Assembly: GCA_947627955.1 (NCBI GenBank)
Contig: CANQXZ010000016.1
Coordinates: 1 to 33,436 of the forward strand
Reading direction: 5' to 3'
Length of the DNA stretch: 33,436 nt
Origin: an uncultured Clostridia bacterium
GTDB taxonomy: Bacteria; Bacillota; Clostridia; Christensenellales; Borkfalkiaceae
Under the pieces are notes generated by a model, which saw nothing but the letters and a program-made list of their open reading frames with translations, made no database searches and was not told the origin of the DNA. Both the position numbers and the translations under genes were made by a program. Positions 25,701 to 33,436 of the stretch are shown in pieces; within the stretch, counting starts at the first letter, position 1; each line of letters begins with the position of its first letter.

Positions 25701-25770
25701 CAACCTCGCGGGAGAGATAAACAGATATTCCTACGGCAAGTGGAACTTCCTGCGCGCGATAGAGGGCTGA
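22705..25770 (+). CDS. Large surface lipoprotein: Cys/His repeats plus BspA-type LRRs
   Basis: A 1021-residue secreted lipoprotein. The signal peptide ends in lipobox LSSC (lipidated Cys at about residue 24). Residues about 30-540 hold roughly nine degenerate repeats of 50-60 residues, each with His/Trp (HSWGxWTH-like), a THxHTC-type stretch and CxxCG pairs, suggestive of metal-binding or disulfide-linked stalk units. From about 560 to 1010 come BspA/LRR_5 repeats, recognisable by the recurring IGDYAFxxCxxLxxITIPDGVETIG pattern. Such LRRs often mediate adhesion to host or cell surfaces. No C-terminal wall anchor is seen, so attachment is through the lipid. It is monocistronic, with its own promoter and terminator. 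Ligand unknown. Confidence 0.88.
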   Translation: MKKLLIAVLIALTCACGAAALSSCARKDEHTHSFGEWTSVTEATCTEKGTEKRTCECGYSEERETDELGHSWQYTHAQNSDEHSHTKSCARCDIAPTAESCTFTDNVITPDCMHGGYIEHVCTACEYGYRDNETGPTDHVYGAWKHVDDTATHMRTCLNANCGHSETESCTYDTEDVPATCTSAGYTKNTCRDCEYYFESAQVDKLPHAYGGWTYAHTDSEGRHIHQRVCGYGCGATETDYCTETNPVVTEPTCRSGGWTTYTCEVCNVAHTADPKPIGEHSWGTWTVGTGQPLHHERVCSVCDLHSYGLCSVTTTVTDADCENDGVTVTECSVCDRHTEVTSPKLGHDYPDEWTHNEGVDTHSRTCRRPECGNIETDDCEMERKVNPYTCTTDETITESCLYCSNSRTESGEPAPGHSWGQWTHDSGKETHTHTCYVCRATQTEECNYNITEIPADCTNVAKIRKECDACQNTVTEDKPDSKAYGHLIVQVEEPTATHHHVRCDRPGCDFEHDGAHEYYDTNYCLYCNRDGLEYKLDASGTYYIVLHDSNIKGARRIIIPETYNGYPVREIASGITTTNGSYNGFYNNKDITELVLPETLETIGDYAFESCTNLKAVTVTHEDDGDEYHPSLREIGDHAFGNCSSLRSAANLPATLKLIGDYAFSGCSQLAEITIPDGVETIGDHAFYKTAYRADRTHWTEGALYIGRHLIAFDGATADFEIRQGTLSVSAEAFKDNKTLKNLTMYAGIREINKDAFLGCDNLDSVIFHGKFADWLKINFACDHSNPAHLAPNLSITEAESDIVIPEGITAIPNGTFRDTAITRVDIPETVTYIGAEAFKNCAGLAEIVLHGGITEIGAGAFDGTAYYAEDGNWESGALYIYTADRAISYLVASKQEAAGETVNIRTDCKVIADRAFYGNAVLTTVTAGDGLYTIGESAFENCSALANVTIGTGLRIVFEKAFYGCNSLANVTFAQHAAWMATNGGGAARVKTTGPSVNLAGEINRYSYGKWNFLRAIEG

Positions 25771-25788
25771 CATAACACAGATCAAGGC

Positions 25789-25815
25789 GAAAGCACCCCG
25801 AACGGGGTGCTTTCT
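25789..25815 (+). terminator. Terminator after the LRR lipoprotein gene
   Basis: GAAAGCACCCC and GGGGTGCTTTC form an 11-bp perfect stem with a 4-nt loop. It begins 18 nt after the stop. The following sequence is not strongly T-rich, so some transcription may continue into comF. Confidence 0.65.
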
Positions 25816-25834
25816 CAAAAGTCGAAGCTATTTC

Positions 25835-26548
25835 ATGGAGAGGCACGTGGAAAAATATGCAAAAATCAAGGGGACGTTCTTCCCCGCATACTTCCGCTGC
25901 ATACTTTGCGGCTTGGAGATTTTCGGGGGTGAACTGTGCCCGCGCTGTCTTGCGGAAGTGGAGTTCAACGACGGGCACACCTGCCCTGTCTGCGGCAGAA
26001 AGACGGCAAAGAGCGAGATATGCATGGACTGCAAGGACCGCCCTCCGCTGTTTACAAAGGCGGCTTCGCCCATAGTATACGGCGACGGCGGCACGAAGCT
26101 CATATCCCGCTTCAAGCTCGGCAACCCGTGGCTCGCGGAATATCTGGCGGGCAAGATGGCGCCTCTCGCCGCAAAACTGCCCGCCGCCGACCTCATTGTC
26201 TGCGTGCCCGCCGCGCGCGGCGCGCTGAAAAAGAGGGGCTATGACCAATCGGCTCTGCTCGCGGAGAGGATATCCGCCGAGTGCGGCGTTCCCTTTTCAA
26301 AAGACGCCGTAATAAAGACAAAAAAGACCCGCCCGCAAAAGGGACTTTCAAAGCGGGAACGGCTGAAAAACCTGCAGGGGAGCTTCAAGGCGGACAGGGA
26401 ACTCGTAAAGGGCAAAAAGGTGCTTTTGATAGACGACGTCATGACTACGGGCGCCACTCTCGACAGCGTTACGGAGGCATTGAAAAAGGCGGGTGCGGGC
26501 GAAGTTTACGCGCTCACAGCCGCCTCCGTGCGCTACAAAGCGCCCTGA
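25835..26548 (+). CDS. comF: ComF family phosphoribosyltransferase-like protein
   Basis: A 237-residue ComF-type protein. The N-terminal zinc ribbon has CILCG and CPRC, then CPVCG and CMDC (about residues 22-66). The phosphoribosyltransferase-like domain ends with the PRPP-type motif VLLIDDVMTTGATL near residue 200; VPAARGALKKRGYDQSALLA near 130 is also family-typical. In naturally competent Firmicutes ComF takes part in DNA uptake. ComFA and other com genes are absent from the window. The start at 25835 lacks a good ribosome-binding site and GTG 25847 is an alternative. Convergent with the MATE gene, 5 nt apart. Confidence 0.9.
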   Translation: MERHVEKYAKIKGTFFPAYFRCILCGLEIFGGELCPRCLAEVEFNDGHTCPVCGRKTAKSEICMDCKDRPPLFTKAASPIVYGDGGTKLISRFKLGNPWLAEYLAGKMAPLAAKLPAADLIVCVPAARGALKKRGYDQSALLAERISAECGVPFSKDAVIKTKKTRPQKGLSKRERLKNLQGSFKADRELVKGKKVLLIDDVMTTGATLDSVTEALKKAGAGEVYALTAASVRYKAP

Positions 26549-26553
26549 AAAGT

Positions 26554-27900
26554 TCACATATATCCGTATTTTTTTCTGAAAGCGAGCACGCAAGCCACCG
26601 TTATGGCGAGGGCGGCGAGCTCGGAAAAGCACACCGAAGCCCACACTCCGTCCAGCCCCCAAACGAGGGGAAAGAGGAACACCGCTCCCACCCTTAAAAG
26701 GAGGGAACGCGAAAAGGAGATCACCGCCGAGATGAGCCCGTTGTTGAGCGCCGTAAAGAGCGCCGAGCCGAATATCCCGAACCCGCTGACAAGATAGGAC
26801 AGGGAATAGATATAGTGCCCGCGGAGGGTTATCTCATATATCTTTCCGCCGAAGCCGAATATCCCTACGAGGGGCACGGCGCACGCCTCGGCGAACACGG
26901 TCATGGCAAGCCCCGCCGCGGCGGTTATGACCACTCCCTTTTTAAACAGGTTTTTCAGCTCGGCAGAGTTGCGCGCACCGAAGTTGTAGCCTATCACGGG
27001 CGTAGCTCCCACGGCAAAGCCCATGAACACCGAAAAGAATATCATGGAGAGATAGCCTATCGCGCCGTACGCCGCTACGCCCGCCTCCCCCACGAACCTC
27101 GTTATCTGCTCGTTGAAGAGCAGCATCACCACGGACGTGGAGATATTGGAGAAGAACTCCGAAGAGCCGTTCGTCGCCGATTTTACGAGGGCGCGGAAAT
27201 AGAACCGCGTGCCCGTAAAGCGCAACAGCCCTCCGTTTTTAAAGGAAAAATAGAACACGGGCACGAGCCCGCCGAACGCCTGACTTGCGAAAGTCGCCCA
27301 CGCGGCGCCCGTAAGTCCCGCCTTAAAGCCCGCGACGAGCATGGCGTCGAGAGCCATGTTCATCAGCCCCGCCCCCGCCGTAACGGCAAGCCCGAGGCGG
27401 GGCTTTTCCGCCGTCACGAAAAAGCTCTGGAACACGTTCTGCAATATAAAAAAGGGCTGACCGGCAAGCAATATCCGCCCGTACTCCACACAGTAGGAGT
27501 ACAGCTCCCCCTCGCTCTCGTGGCAAAGCGCGCGCGCTATCGACGGCACGGCGAACTGTCCCGCTATCATAACGCACGTTCCCGCCGCCGCGGTGAAGTA
27601 CACGACGAGCGAAAAGTACTCGTTCGCCCTCTTCCGATCGCCCTCCCCGAGCGTCTTGGAAACGAGCGCGCTGCCGCCCGTCCCGAACATGAACCCTATC
27701 GAGCCGAGGACTATGATCAGCGGGAATATGTAGTTTGTGGCGGCGAGCGCCGTCTCCCCGACGAAGTTGGATATAAACAGCCCGTCCACGATGGAATACA
27801 CGCTTATGAACACCGTCATCACCACTGACGGCGCGACGAACCGCAGGAGCCGTTTATATGTGAAATGGTCCGAAAGCCTTATCTTGTCTGCCTTTTCCAT
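26554..27900 (-). CDS. MATE family multidrug/cation exporter
   Basis: A 448-residue integral membrane protein with about 12 helices in two homologous halves, typical of MATE transporters; the N-terminal FVAPSVVMTVFISVYSIVDGLFIS segment and GFMFGTGGSALVSKTLGEG near residue 70 point to the MepA-like branch. It would export drugs or metabolites in exchange for Na+ or H+; the substrate is unknown. No ribosome-binding site precedes the ATG; instead the leader holds a hairpin followed by six T ending about 10 nt upstream. The stop lies 5 nt from the end of comF and no terminator is visible between them. Confidence 0.93.
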   Translation of the reverse strand: MEKADKIRLSDHFTYKRLLRFVAPSVVMTVFISVYSIVDGLFISNFVGETALAATNYIFPLIIVLGSIGFMFGTGGSALVSKTLGEGDRKRANEYFSLVVYFTAAAGTCVMIAGQFAVPSIARALCHESEGELYSYCVEYGRILLAGQPFFILQNVFQSFFVTAEKPRLGLAVTAGAGLMNMALDAMLVAGFKAGLTGAAWATFASQAFGGLVPVFYFSFKNGGLLRFTGTRFYFRALVKSATNGSSEFFSNISTSVVMLLFNEQITRFVGEAGVAAYGAIGYLSMIFFSVFMGFAVGATPVIGYNFGARNSAELKNLFKKGVVITAAAGLAMTVFAEACAVPLVGIFGFGGKIYEITLRGHYIYSLSYLVSGFGIFGSALFTALNNGLISAVISFSRSLLLRVGAVFLFPLVWGLDGVWASVCFSELAALAITVACVLAFRKKYGYM

Positions 27901-27909
27901 AAATACCCG

Positions 27910-27956
27910 AAAAAACGCGCCTTAAAAAGAGAGCGCGCCGCCCGCACCTTGGCGGG
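27910..27956 (-). promoter_or_regulatory. MATE leader with terminator-like hairpin
   Basis: Two stems in the 60-nt leader: CCCGC/GCGGG (27941-27956) and, closer to the gene, CGCGC/GCGCG (27937-27933 with 27920-27916) followed by TTTTTT (27915-27910). The second resembles an attenuator, although its stem is only 5 bp. Confidence 0.4.
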
Positions 27957-27967
27957 ACGGTATCCCG

Positions 27968-27996
27968 AGTATAGCCGCCGCGGAAGAATATGTCAA
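27968..27996 (-). promoter_or_regulatory. MATE exporter promoter
   Basis: Perfect -35 TTGACA (27996-27991), 17-bp spacer and -10 TATACT (27973-27968), divergent from the DUF3737 promoter with 18 bp between the -35 elements. Confidence 0.75.
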
Positions 27997-28014
27997 GCAA
28001 TTCGCCCGAATGGG

Positions 28015-28043
28015 TTGACCCGAATGCCGCAATGTTGTATAAT
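28015..28043 (+). promoter_or_regulatory. DUF3737 gene promoter (leaderless type)
   Basis: -35 TTGACC (28015-28020), 17-bp spacer and perfect -10 TATAAT (28038-28043), then TTTATC and ATG 28050. It is the clearest example of the leaderless pattern in the window. Confidence 0.8.
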
Positions 28044-28049
28044 TTTATC

Positions 28050-28904
28050 ATGGACTCACGCAAAACGATAGAAAATATAGTTACCGACAGGGAACGCGCC
28101 CTCTACAACACCGTCTGCGCCGACATAACGGGCTGCACTTTCGCGGGCGAAGCCGACGGCGAGTCGGCTTTGAAGGAGTGCCGCGACATAAGGGTGCGCG
28201 GCTGCGCCTTTTCGCTGCGCTATCCGCTGTGGCACGTGAAGGACTTCACGGCGGAGGACTGCGTAATGGACGTAAACGCGCGCGCCGCGGTGTGGTATTC
28301 CGAGAGGGGCAGATTCTCCCGCTGTAAGCTCGGCGGGATAAAGGTGTTCCGCGAATGCGCTGACATCGCCGCGGAGGATTGCGAGATATCCTCCTTCGAA
28401 TCGGGCTGGCATTGCCGCGGGATAACGCTCACAAACTGCCGCGTGCTCTCCGAATACCTGCTTTTAGGCAGCTCGGACATACGCATAGCCGGCTGCGCGC
28501 TCGACGGCAAGTACCCCCTGCAATACGTAAATAACGCCGTTATAGAGAACTCCGCGATAAACTTTAAAGACGCGCTCTGGCACGCGAAGGACGTCACGGT
28601 GAAAAACTGCGAGCTGAAGGGCGAATATCTCGGCTGGTATTCCGAAAACCTCACCCTCGAAAACTGCCTCATAGAGGGCACCCAGCCCCTCTGCTACTGC
28701 AAGGGTTTGAAACTTATAAACTGCCGCATGAAGGACTGCGACCTCGCCTTCGAGCTCTCCGAGGTGGAGGCGGATATTGCGGGAGAGATACTCTCCGTGC
28801 GTTCCCCCCTCTCGGGGACAATCGTCTGCGACGGCGTCGGCGAGATCGTCCGCGACGTGACGGGCTATGAATGCAACGGAAAAATAGTCGTCCGCGGAAA
28901 GTGA
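28050..28904 (+). CDS. DUF3737 family beta-helix protein
   Basis: A 284-residue protein with the short, regular repeats of a right-handed beta helix (INCxMKDC, ENCxIEG, KNCELKG). Start ERALYNTVCADITGCTFAGEADGESALKE and FSLRYPLWHVKDF fit DUF3737, which is common in gut Firmicutes and has no established function. It is cytoplasmic by lack of signal or membrane segments. The frame is open to 27990, but that would start upstream of the promoter, so ATG 28050 is chosen. Confidence 0.88.
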   Translation: MDSRKTIENIVTDRERALYNTVCADITGCTFAGEADGESALKECRDIRVRGCAFSLRYPLWHVKDFTAEDCVMDVNARAAVWYSERGRFSRCKLGGIKVFRECADIAAEDCEISSFESGWHCRGITLTNCRVLSEYLLLGSSDIRIAGCALDGKYPLQYVNNAVIENSAINFKDALWHAKDVTVKNCELKGEYLGWYSENLTLENCLIEGTQPLCYCKGLKLINCRMKDCDLAFELSEVEADIAGEILSVRSPLSGTIVCDGVGEIVRDVTGYECNGKIVVRGK

Positions 28905-28930
28905 TAACTTGGCGCAAAATTGTGGATAAC

Positions 28931-28956
28931 TGCCGAAAAACGTGCACGTTCGGGCA
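28931..28956 (+). terminator. Candidate terminator after the DUF3737 gene
   Basis: TGCCGAA pairs with TTCGGGCA (one bulge) around the palindrome ACGTGCACG, followed by TTTT. It lies 26 nt after the stop, just inside the DnaA-box cluster. Confidence 0.5.
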
Positions 28957-29079
28957 TTTTGGGGGTGGTTTATCCACATTTTTTTATCCACAAAAATTGT
29001 TCATTGCCGCCATGCATAATAAATATTCATAAAAATTATCCACAATTTGTTGACAGCTGTCTGTTTTTACGGCTTTTTT

Positions 29080-29098
29080 CGCCAAAATTGGCGTTTTT
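29080..29098 (+). terminator. Small intrinsic terminator
   Basis: CGCCA and TGGCG form a stem around AAAT, followed by TTTTT. Plus-strand orientation, within the DnaA-box cluster. Confidence 0.45.
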
Positions 29099-29200
29099 AT
29101 GCCAAGATGATGTGAAAAGTTATCCACAATGCACCGTTTTGCATAAAACGCATGAATAAAAAACGGGCGTTTGCCTCCGCCCGCGCAAAAGGTATGGGTC

Positions 29201-29247
29201 AAAAGCGCGGCGGGCGTCCCTTTAAAAGGGGCGCCCGCCGCGCTTTT
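29201..29247. terminator. Strong bidirectional terminator after dnaJ
   Basis: A 16-bp perfect stem (29201-29216 with 29232-29247) with T-runs on both sides, 6 nt beyond the dnaJ stop. A smaller hairpin CGGGCG/CCGCCC lies just left of it. Confidence 0.85.
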
Positions 29248-29252
29248 TTACT

Positions 29253-30404
29253 TTACTGCTTTTCCACCTTCTCGCCGTACACCGCCGAGAGGTTGTTCGC
29301 GTACTTTGTCATGTTGTCGCAGGATCTGAGGGGGACCGAATCCTCGTAGTCCTGCAATTTCTTCGCCTGCTCGCGGCTGAGGCGGGAGGGTATGTCTATC
29401 TCCACAGTGACGTACAGATTGCCCGTGCCGTTTACCGTTTTAACGCCCCGCCCGCGGAGGGTGAACTTCGTGCCCGAAGCCGTTCCCTCGGGAATGGTGA
29501 GTTCCAGCGCGTTGTCAATGCCGGGCACCTTTATCTTGCCGCCGAGTACCGCCGTCCTGTAAGATATGGGCACGGTGACGTATAAGTCCCTGTCCTCGCG
29601 GCGGAGCATCTTGTGCGGCTCTATCCTGAAATAGATATACAGATCGCCGCTCTCGCCGCCTCCGCCCGCCGCCTGTCCGTAACCGCGCTTAATGAGGCTC
29701 GAATCGCTGTCTACGCCCGCGGGAATGTTGACGGTGAACGTCGTGTCGCCGCGCACAAAGCCCTTGCCCTTGCAGTCGGGGCACTTGTCGAGGATCTTCT
29801 TGCCGAGCCCGTTGCAGTCGGGGCAGACGCCCACCTGAATGGTTCTGCCGAAAATTGTATCCTGCTGGTACTTGACCTTGCCGCTTCCGCCGCAGCGGGG
29901 GCACTTCTGGAAAGCCGTGCCGCCCCGTGCGCCCGTGCCCGAGCACGCCGCGCAGGGCTGGTTGCGCGTGTAGCTGACAGTCTTGGAACAGCCCTTTATG
30001 GCGTCGAGAAAGGAGAGATTTATCGTCTGTCTTATATCCGCGCCGCGCGGGGTCGCCGCCGCTCTCGGACCCCCTCCGAAGCCGCCGCCGAACATGGAGT
30101 TGAATATGTCCTCGAAGCCCGAAAAGCCGCTGCCGGAAAATCCTCCCGAAAAGCCGCCGCCGAAGGGGTTGCCGCCCATTCCCGGGTGTTCGAGTTCATA
30201 GTCGTACTGCTTCCTCTTCCCCTCGTCGGAGAGGACCTCGTTAGCCTCATTTATCTCCTTGAATTTTTCCGCGGCAGCCGCGTCCCCGGGGTGGAAATCG
30301 GGGTGATACTGTTTGGCAAGTTTTCTGTATGCCGATTTAATTTCGTCCTGCGACGCCGTCTTGGAAACTCCGAGCACGTCGTAGTAATTCTTCTTTTCCG
30401 CCAT
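29253..30404 (-). CDS. dnaJ: Chaperone DnaJ
   Basis: A 383-residue type I J-protein. The J domain has HPD ([10 protein letters not shown] near residue 35), then a Gly/Phe-rich linker (about 75-115). The zinc domain has four CxxCxGxG units ([32 protein letters not shown], about 145-215) and is followed by the two substrate-binding C-terminal domains. Complete. It stimulates DnaK ATP hydrolysis and delivers substrates. It follows dnaK by 90 nt. No good ribosome-binding site is visible before the ATG. Confidence 0.97.
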   Translation of the reverse strand: MAEKKNYYDVLGVSKTASQDEIKSAYRKLAKQYHPDFHPGDAAAAEKFKEINEANEVLSDEGKRKQYDYELEHPGMGGNPFGGGFSGGFSGSGFSGFEDIFNSMFGGGFGGGPRAAATPRGADIRQTINLSFLDAIKGCSKTVSYTRNQPCAACSGTGARGGTAFQKCPRCGGSGKVKYQQDTIFGRTIQVGVCPDCNGLGKKILDKCPDCKGKGFVRGDTTFTVNIPAGVDSDSSLIKRGYGQAAGGGGESGDLYIYFRIEPHKMLRREDRDLYVTVPISYRTAVLGGKIKVPGIDNALELTIPEGTASGTKFTLRGRGVKTVNGTGNLYVTVEIDIPSRLSREQAKKLQDYEDSVPLRSCDNMTKYANNLSAVYGEKVEKQ

Positions 30405-30456
30405 AGCCGATCGTTCTCTCTATGCAAGTTTGAAATCAACGCCCATAAACGCGTAC

Positions 30457-30477
30457 AAGGGGGCGCTCAGCCCCCTT
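30457..30477 (-). repeat. Hairpin between dnaK and dnaJ
   Basis: AAGGGGG (30457-30463) pairs with CCCCCTT (30471-30477) around a 7-nt loop, 17 nt after the dnaK stop. No T-run follows, so it probably protects the dnaK mRNA 3' end rather than ending transcription. Confidence 0.55.
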
Positions 30478-30494
30478 TCGCTATTTATGACCTT

Positions 30495-32336
<1,842 letters not shown>

Positions 32337-32363
32337 TCAGCCGCGCGATGGCGGCGGATTTTT

Positions 32364-32933
32364 TTAGACCGTCACCGAAACCTGTGCGTAGCGGATGACC
32401 TTATCCTTGGTCCTGTAACCCTTTTTGAGCACAAGTTTCACTGTGTTGGGAACTTCCCCTTCCGCGCAGGGAACGTTCATTACCGCTTCCGCCACGCCCT
32501 CGTCGAACGCGTCGCCCGCGTTTACGGGTATCTCCTCTATGCCGAGGGACTGCAAGACCGTGGAAAAGCTCTTTATCACCTTTTCAATGCCCGCTTTCGT
32601 CTTCTCGTCGGCGGCGGAGTCGTAAGCATATCCGAAGTTGTCCGCCACGGGAAGAAGTTTCAGAACGGCTTCCGCCGCGCCGTCGCGGTAGGCGTTGGAT
32701 ACAGCCGAGGCGTTGCGCTTCCTAAAATTGTCGTATTCGGCGGAAACCGAATACCACTTGCGCTTATAGTCCTCGGCAAGCGCCCTGACTTCGGCAAGTT
32801 CGTCCTTTTTTTCGGTTTTTTCCGCCTTTTCCGCCTTCGCCTCTTCAGCCTCTGCGGCGGGCTGACCGCCTGCGGGCTTTTTTTCCTTTTCGCTCTCTGC
32901 GCCTGCGGTATGCGTTTCGCTCTTTTTGCTCAT
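32364..32933 (-). CDS. grpE: Nucleotide exchange factor GrpE
   Basis: A 189-residue cofactor releasing ADP from DnaK. An acidic, Lys/Glu/Ala-rich N-terminal third (coiled coil) leads into the conserved KRKWYSVSAEYDNFRKRNASAV region and the beta domain ending in VLKKGYRTKDKVIRYAQVSV. Start with GGAG seven bases upstream. First gene of the grpE-dnaK-dnaJ operon; hrcA does not precede it here and no CIRCE operator is seen. Confidence 0.96.
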   Translation of the reverse strand: MSKKSETHTAGAESEKEKKPAGGQPAAEAEEAKAEKAEKTEKKDELAEVRALAEDYKRKWYSVSAEYDNFRKRNASAVSNAYRDGAAEAVLKLLPVADNFGYAYDSAADEKTKAGIEKVIKSFSTVLQSLGIEEIPVNAGDAFDEGVAEAVMNVPCAEGEVPNTVKLVLKKGYRTKDKVIRYAQVSVTV

Positions 32934-32962
32934 GTTTGCTCCGTTTTATGCTTTGTTCCTTT

Positions 32963-32968
32963 ATTATA
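32963..32968 (-). promoter_or_regulatory. Candidate -10 of the grpE operon promoter
   Basis: TATAAT (32968-32963), 29 bp before the grpE start. The -35 position with a 17-bp spacer is TTATCG, a weak match, so the promoter may need an activator or alternative sigma factor. No CIRCE inverted repeat (TTAGCACTC/GAGTGCTAA) is present. Confidence 0.4.
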
Positions 32969-33044
32969 TAAAACAAAATCGCCCCCGATAAACAGCCCGT
33001 AGCAAAAAAGTTACGTTTTTTATGCCGATTTCTGCTAATAATTA

Positions 33045-33053
33045 TGTGGATAA
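33045..33053 (-). promoter_or_regulatory. Isolated DnaA box
   Basis: TGTGGATAA, a perfect DnaA box in minus orientation, about 110 bp upstream of the grpE start. Single copy here, so it may be chance or linked to the cluster at 29 kb. Confidence 0.4.
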
Positions 33054-33120
33054 ACCGTCCGCGCGCCCTTTTCGGCGATGTGCGCGCCGCCGTCCGTGCG
33101 CACAGCCCCCGGAAAATCTG

Positions 33121-33149
33121 TTGACAACGCGCCCCGCGTTTGGTAAAAT
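33121..33149 (+). promoter_or_regulatory. Promoter in front of the terminal repeat
   Basis: Perfect -35 TTGACA (33121-33126), 17-bp spacer and -10 TAAAAT (33144-33149). It points into a highly structured non-coding region, so an RNA gene is likely downstream. Confidence 0.65.
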
Positions 33150-33174
33150 GAATCTGCTTCGTAAGCTGGCAAGC

Positions 33175-33251
33175 GGTGCTGCTTTGCAGGCGACACGCCG
33201 TTTGCGGCGGGCTTGTGAGGAGCGAAGCGACGGAATAGCGAACCTCGCCTA
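33175..33251. repeat. Direct repeat, copy 1 (77 nt)
   Basis: Identical to 33360-33436 over exactly 77 nt; the base before differs (C versus T). It contains GGCG/CGCC and CGCCG/CGGCG hairpins and the segment GAGGAGCGAAGCGACGG. No protein in any frame is convincing. Confidence 0.85.
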
Positions 33252-33277
33252 CCGAGGCGGGGTCGCGTCAAACCGTT

Positions 33278-33315
33278 CGGCTTGGCGTTTGCGAACCCCT
33301 TCGCGAACCAAGCCG
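33278..33315. repeat. Nested hairpin between the repeat copies
   Basis: CGGCTTGG (33278-33285) pairs with CCAAGCCG (33308-33315), enclosing GCGAA and TTCGC. A further hairpin, CCTCG/CGAGG, lies just to its left. Together with the repeat they make a strongly structured RNA if transcribed from 33121. Confidence 0.7.
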
Positions 33316-33359
33316 TCTGCATATCAAAACTTAATAACTATTTGCAGAGATGGCAGAGT

Positions 33360-33436
33360 GGTGCTGCTTTGCAGGCGACACGCCGTTTGCGGCGGGCTTG
33401 TGAGGAGCGAAGCGACGGAATAGCGAACCTCGCCTA
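33360..33436. repeat. Direct repeat, copy 2, cut by the window end
   Basis: Second copy of the 77-nt repeat, 185 bp to the right of the first, running to the last base of the window. It is preceded at 33344-33361 by a stretch matching the 5' end of a tRNA-Ser. Confidence 0.85.

Larger units (their letters stand above)
28921..29128. promoter_or_regulatory. Cluster of five perfect DnaA boxes (candidate origin or titration site)
   Basis: TTATCCACA occurs five times without mismatch: 28921-28929 (minus orientation), 28970-28978, 28984-28992, 29036-29044 and 29120-29128 (plus). The sequence between is AT-rich and has no promoter or gene. The gap lies between converging stops (DUF3737 and dnaJ) and is 348 nt long. 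dnaA and dnaN are not in the window. Confidence 0.75.

Noticed and set aside
32934-33060. CIRCE operator for the grpE operon
   Set aside because: No TTAGCACTC/GAGTGCTAA inverted repeat even with several mismatches.
33344-33436. Complete tRNA-Ser gene at the right edge
   Set aside because: Only the first 18 bases match; the following repeat does not form a proper anticodon arm, variable loop or T arm.

Overview
The window looks like a whole metagenomic contig from an uncultured, fairly GC-rich member of the Clostridia (Bacillota). This rests on the 16S 5' segment at the left edge, GC-rich genes separated by AT-rich gaps with clear TTGACA/TATAAT promoters, a DUF421-DUF4363 pair, a PRC-barrel protein, a DegV protein, a BspA-type leucine-rich-repeat lipoprotein, and many ATGA or 1-22 nt gene overlaps. 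It begins exactly in the 5' end of a 16S rRNA gene. It ends exactly at the last base of a 77-nt direct repeat, as expected for assembly breaks at repeats. I see no phage, insertion sequence or CRISPR array.

Layout. 1-530: 5' end of 16S rRNA (minus) with its leader and two tandem promoters. 532-3464: four small unknown membrane proteins in one plus-strand operon, then a divergent pair (another membrane protein and a small XRE-type regulator) whose shared promoter region holds three copies of a 14-bp operator. 3659-7265: guaB-guaA with an unknown membrane-anchored protein as first gene. 7389-11271: a lipoprotein gene convergent with lepA - MGMT-like - hemW. 11400-14523: ppx, maf and a divergent MreB-like gene. 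14679-17980: folate operon folC-folE-folP-folBK (FolB and FolK fused). 18096-19141: DUF421-DUF4363 pair. 19187-19342: a palindromic element carrying two converging promoters. 19418-22438: PRC-barrel protein, cvpA, degV, marR, and a zinc-motif protein. 22705-25770: large Cys/His- and LRR-repeat lipoprotein. 25835-28904: comF, a MATE exporter and a DUF3737 beta-helix protein. 28921-29128: five perfect DnaA boxes between converging genes. 29253-32933: grpE-dnaK-dnaJ. 33121-33436: a promoter followed by a duplicated structured repeat.

The main cross-cutting observation is a recurrent start architecture. At five unrelated genes (532, 3249, 7389, lepA at 11271, 28050) a promoter with a 17-bp spacer is followed by exactly six bases and then ATG, so predicted +1 is the A of the start codon and the mRNA should be leaderless. 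Other genes in the same window keep normal Shine-Dalgarno leaders. The other candidates for something undescribed are the three-operator XRE/membrane-protein switch, the convergent-promoter palindrome at 19.2 kb and the DnaA-box cluster at 29.0 kb. All promoter and operator calls are read by eye and have no experimental support here.
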